From: Alphaproteobacteria bacterium | GTDB taxonomy: Bacteria > Pseudomonadota > Alphaproteobacteria > RS24 | Length of the DNA: 8,725 nucleotides | NCBI GenBank assembly: GCA_028816945.1 | Contig: JAPPQG010000118.1 | Coordinates: forward strand, 1-8,725 | Direction of reading: 5' to 3' | Shown: positions 6,431-8,725 of the stretch, in pieces | How the letters are laid out: the number at the start of each line of letters is the position of its first letter | Numbering within the stretch: position 1 is the stretch's first letter | Notes under the pieces: model-generated | The model's input: the letters and a program-made list of their open reading frames with translations, nothing else | What the model was told of the DNA's origin: nothing | The model's database searches: none | Translations under genes and position numbers: made by a program

Positions 6431-7042
6431 TTGCTTTGCAAAATGCGCTACATAGCGCGCGAACATATCAATTTCAAAATTAACTTTATCCCCTATTTGC
6501 GCCGCCCCCCAATTTGTCACAGCTAATGTATGGGCGATGATATTAACATTAAAAATGGCTTTGTCTGCATAGGTTGTTTCATTGACCGTAAAAGATGTGC
6601 CATTGAGTGTAACAGAGCCTTTCGGCACAATAAAGGGCATAAATTGTGGCGGTAGCGCAAAGGTAAAACATTGGCTACCTGCGTCTGCCCGTATATCGAC
6701 AATTTCAACGACCCCATCGACATGGCCGCTCACCATATGCCCGCCCAATTCATCGCCTAGCCGTAAAGACTGCTCTAAATTAAGTTTGCGGCCTGCCTGC
6801 CATGTATTTGCTGTGGTAACAGCTAGCGTTTCAGGGGAAGTCTCGACAGCAAACCATGACTCATTTTTGCGCGCCTCTGCTTTTGTCACCGTCAAGCAAA
6901 TGCCGTCACAGGCTATGGATGCGCCAATAGAAAGGGAGGCAGGCGGATAGTGGCAGTCAATGATAAACTCAATATCTGCTTTATCATGCGCCTGTTTTCG
7001 GCTTTTGATTGTGCCTATATCTGTAATAATGCCTGTAAACAT
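6422..7042 (-). CDS. ribE: Riboflavin synthase (alpha chain)
   Basis: Riboflavin synthase dismutates two lumazines into riboflavin and 5-amino-6-ribitylamino-uracil. The 206-residue product shows the duplicated barrel: barrel 1 with MFTGI (1-5), CDGICLTV (45-52) and GGHMVSGHVDG (100-110); barrel 2 with KGSVTLNGTSFTVN (141-154) and VNIIAHTLAVTNWG (166-179). Start: an upstream in-frame ATG at 7054 would add MIII, but family members begin MFTGI, with the first residues near the active site, so 7042 is preferred; neither has a clear Shine-Dalgarno. The gene follows ribD by 15 bp and its stop lies in the 13-bp duplication 6405-6430. The same protein is called RibC in some naming schemes. Confidence 0.94.
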   Translation of the reverse strand: MFTGIITDIGTIKSRKQAHDKADIEFIIDCHYPPASLSIGASIACDGICLTVTKAEARKNESWFAVETSPETLAVTTANTWQAGRKLNLEQSLRLGDELGGHMVSGHVDGVVEIVDIRADAGSQCFTFALPPQFMPFIVPKGSVTLNGTSFTVNETTYADKAIFNVNIIAHTLAVTNWGAAQIGDKVNFEIDMFARYVAHFAKQTM

Positions 7043-7057
7043 AATAATTATCATATT

Positions 7058-8158
7058 TTATCTTGCACTAGGGAGCAAGCCATGCAAGTCTTTGCGTTGC
7101 CAAAGGGTTAGCTTATCTTTGCCCCAGTTTTCTTCACCGATAAGTTGAAATGTTTTTGAATGTGGCTCATGTCTATTTGCCATATTGGCAAGCCCCATAA
7201 ATGCCATATCACTTTGCCCATTATTTGCTAAATCATGCGGCGCGCAAAACCAATTTATGGCATCCACTAAATCAGCCTCTAAAAAGGCTTTCGCAAGCTG
7301 CGCCCCACCCTCTAACAGCACACGCGTAATACCTTGTTCGCCAAATGCGGCAAGCATAGAGGCAGGTGTGGCATGTGTTAGAATCTGTGCCTTGCCATGT
7401 AAGTGATAAGAGTTTGGCAAAGCCCGCTTGCGTGAGGCAATAAAGGGTTGCGGGCTATAAGCAGCCATGCCCGAGAGGCGACAATCAAGTTTTGGGTTAT
7501 CAACAAGGGCTGTTTCCATACCAACTAATATCGCGTCATGTGTGGCACGCATTAAATGGGCGCGTTGGCGGGCGGCGGTGCCGGTAATCCATTTTTCCTG
7601 CGTGTCCTCTATTTGTGTGCTTTTTTGTGTGCTTTGTGGTACGCGCATCATGCCATTTTTACTAGTAGCAATTTTTAATGTAACCATAGGTCGCCCTTTA
7701 TGGATACGCAAAAGAAAACCTAAATTAAGACGCTGGGCTTCATTGCCCATGACATTTTCCACAACATCAAGCCCTGCGGCGCGCAATATGGCAATGCTTT
7801 TGCCATTTGTGCGTGGGTCAGGGTCGCGATGGGCTATCACAATGCGGGCTAGCTCGGCTTTTATCAAGGCTTGGACGCAAGCCGGCGTCTCTCCCTCATG
7901 GGCGCATGGTTCTAATGTGACATAGGCAGTGGCACCCTTTGCCAAGGCGCCTGCTTGGGTAAGGGCTTGCGTTTCTGCATGTGGGCGGCCGCCCGCCTGT
8001 GTCGCCCCCCGCCCGACAATCATATCATCGCGCACAAGCAAACAGCCAACAGCGGGATTAGGGGCAACCCGCCCTAAAACGCGCGCGGCTAAACGCAAGG
8101 CAAGTTCCATATAGAGCCTGTCTTTTGTTGCGCTTATCTTTTGCGTATTTTGTGTCAC
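7058..8158 (-). CDS. ribD: Bifunctional diaminohydroxyphosphoribosylaminopyrimidine deaminase / 5-amino-6-(5-phosphoribosylamino)uracil reductase
   Basis: RibD carries out the second and third steps of the GTP branch of riboflavin synthesis: pyrimidine deamination, then NADPH-dependent ribose reduction. The 366-residue product has an N-terminal zinc deaminase domain (about 13-150) with NPAVGC (34-39), HAE (His60, Glu62) and PCAHEGETPAC (Cys85, Cys94). The C-terminal reductase domain (about 157-360) has TLKIATSKNG (160-169), WITGTAARQRAHLMRATHDA, LVDNPKLDCR and VLLEGGAQLAKAFLEADLVD. The reductase is somewhat divergent: SKNGMM where SLDGRI is usual, and IASRK where VLDS is usual. A 12-bp in-frame duplication gives QSTQKSTQ in the loop before WITG. 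Start is GTG 8158 with AAAAGGG just upstream; ATG 8110 is a shorter alternative. It lies 108 bp after nrdR, behind a 13-bp repeat array. Confidence 0.94.
   Translation of the reverse strand: MTQNTQKISATKDRLYMELALRLAARVLGRVAPNPAVGCLLVRDDMIVGRGATQAGGRPHAETQALTQAGALAKGATAYVTLEPCAHEGETPACVQALIKAELARIVIAHRDPDPRTNGKSIAILRAAGLDVVENVMGNEAQRLNLGFLLRIHKGRPMVTLKIATSKNGMMRVPQSTQKSTQIEDTQEKWITGTAARQRAHLMRATHDAILVGMETALVDNPKLDCRLSGMAAYSPQPFIASRKRALPNSYHLHGKAQILTHATPASMLAAFGEQGITRVLLEGGAQLAKAFLEADLVDAINWFCAPHDLANNGQSDMAFMGLANMANRHEPHSKTFQLIGEENWGKDKLTLWQRKDLHGLLPSAR
7612..7635 (-). repeat. Perfect 12-bp duplication inside ribD
   Basis: AAAGCACACAAA occurs twice in tandem with no mismatch on the minus strand. 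It encodes the core of PQSTQKSTQIE (about residues 174-184) in a loop of the reductase domain whose length varies in the family. The lack of mismatch suggests a recent event. Confidence 0.85.
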
Positions 8159-8174
8159 AGCACCCTTTTGGGAT

Positions 8175-8273
8175 AGTCTTGGAGATTAGTCTTGGGGGGA
8201 ATTAGTCTTGGAGATTAGTCTTGGAGATTAGTCTTGAAAATTAGTCTTGGAGATTAGTGTTGGAGATTAGTCT
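8175..8273 (-). repeat. 13-bp x 7 minisatellite beginning at the nrdR stop
   Basis: Plus-strand unit AGTCTTGGAGATT starts at 8175, 8188, 8204, 8217, 8230, 8243 and 8256, with a partial AGTCT at 8269. The 8188 unit is expanded to 16 bp by a G run; the others are 13 bp with zero to two mismatches. In the transcribed sense each unit carries CTAATCT, so the nrdR stop TAA (8269-8267) is repeated every 13 bp and falls in all three frames. Each unit is nearly self-complementary around TGG (AGTCT/AGATT). It occupies almost all of the 108-bp nrdR-ribD gap. Confidence 0.93.
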
Positions 8274-8725
8274 CTGGCTTTGGCATGTTTCGGTATAGAG
8301 TCAACGAACTTTTCAAAATCTTTTGTCTCGCGGAAATCACGGTAAACAGATGCAAAGCGGACATAGGCGACTTTGTCTAATGCTAACAGCCCTTCCATAA
8401 CCATCTCCCCTAACATTTTGGCGGGAATTTCAGCCTCGCCGCGATTTTCCATGCGCCTGACAATACCACTCACCATACGCTCGACCCGTTCATCATCAAT
8501 AGGGCGTTTGCGAAGGGCAATTTGCACAGAGCGCATGAGTTTATCACGGTCAAAAAGAACTTTTTCACCCGAATTTTTAACAACAGTAAGTTCGCGCAAC
8601 TGGATGCGTTCAAATGTCGTAAATCGCCCGCCACAATCAGAACATTCACGGCGGCGGCGAATAACCGCATTTTCCTCAGTCGGGCGGCTATCTTTCACCT
8701 GTGTATCATTATTATTGCAATAGGG
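8267..8725 (-). CDS. nrdR: Transcriptional repressor NrdR, missing about three N-terminal codons at right window edge
   Basis: NrdR is a zinc-ribbon/ATP-cone repressor that senses dNTP/ATP state and controls ribonucleotide reductase genes. The visible 152 residues begin [17 protein letters not shown], one Cys short of the usual MxCPxC, so the frame runs off the window and ATG/GTG starts inside it are not real. The zinc ribbon continues with [18 protein letters not shown]; Cys6, Cys31 and Cys34 (full-length numbering) are visible and Cys3 is presumed outside. The ATP-cone (about 49-139) includes [27 protein letters not shown] and [13 protein letters not shown]. Expected full length is about 155 residues, normal for the family. 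It is the first visible gene of the nrdR-rib-nusB-thiL series; its own promoter is outside. Its stop lies in the first partial unit of the 13-bp array. Confidence 0.95.
   Translation of the reverse strand, partial: PYCNNNDTQVKDSRPTEENAVIRRRRECSDCGGRFTTFERIQLRELTVVKNSGEKVLFDRDKLMRSVQIALRKRPIDDERVERMVSGIVRRMENRGEAEIPAKMLGEMVMEGLLALDKVAYVRFASVYRDFRETKDFEKFVDSIPKHAKARD

Noticed and set aside
5208..8266. FMN riboswitch ahead of the riboflavin genes
   Set aside because: None of the gaps before ribD, ribE, ribB or ribH is long enough or has the conserved RFN-element sequences; most of that space is tandem repeat.
8175..8273. Possible iteron-type origin or protein-binding array
   Set aside because: Units are contiguous, begin at a stop codon and lie inside an operon; no replication initiator gene or AT-rich unwinding region is seen nearby. 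Duplication of the nrdR end explains it more simply.

Overview
The window looks like an ordinary chromosomal segment of an AT-leaning alphaproteobacterium. The evidence is the gene order nrdR-ribD-ribE-ribB-ribH-nusB-thiL-hppA, a bamE/omlA lipoprotein gene with an alphaproteobacterial-type sequence, a divergent gene that looks like a ubiquinol-cytochrome c chaperone (CBP3/UQCC1 family), and a K+-independent H+-pyrophosphatase. I cannot name the genus; a marine lineage is only a guess.

Layout, left to right. A minus-strand gene start, cut by the left edge (1-203), is the probable cytochrome bc1 assembly chaperone. It carries a seven-fold pentapeptide repeat near its N-terminus. The divergent intergenic region (204-379) holds a small 12-bp repeat and a good sigma70-type promoter (303-331) for bamE (380-883, plus strand). 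A 14-bp x 7 minisatellite (876-973) starts inside the end of bamE and fills the gap to the convergent hppA. From 995 to the right edge everything is on the minus strand, in transcription order nrdR (5' end cut off by about three codons), ribD, ribE, ribB (RibBX type), ribH, nusB, thiL and hppA. The ribH/nusB and nusB/thiL pairs overlap, so most of this is probably one operon whose promoter lies beyond the right edge. The thiL-hppA gap (106 bp) is the only place where a second promoter looks plausible.

How the genes work together. RibB makes 3,4-dihydroxy-2-butanone-4-phosphate, RibD makes the 5-amino-6-ribitylamino-uracil branch precursor, RibH joins the two into lumazine, and RibE makes riboflavin. 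The GTP cyclohydrolase II half of the RibB protein has lost its zinc and catalytic residues, so RibA must be encoded elsewhere. NrdR (ribonucleotide reductase repressor), NusB (antitermination and rRNA maturation) and ThiL (thiamine diphosphate synthesis) are the usual companions. HppA is a membrane proton pump driven by pyrophosphate.

I found no mobile element, CRISPR array, RNA gene or defence system. The one unexpected layer is a set of about nine very short tandem repeats (units 7-15 bp) in under 9 kb. The long repeats inside reading frames have periods of 12 or 15 bp (multiples of three) and sit in variable loops or tails. Those at gene ends have periods of 13 or 14 bp (7 bp at nusB/thiL), and five of them begin at or include the stop codon of the adjacent gene.
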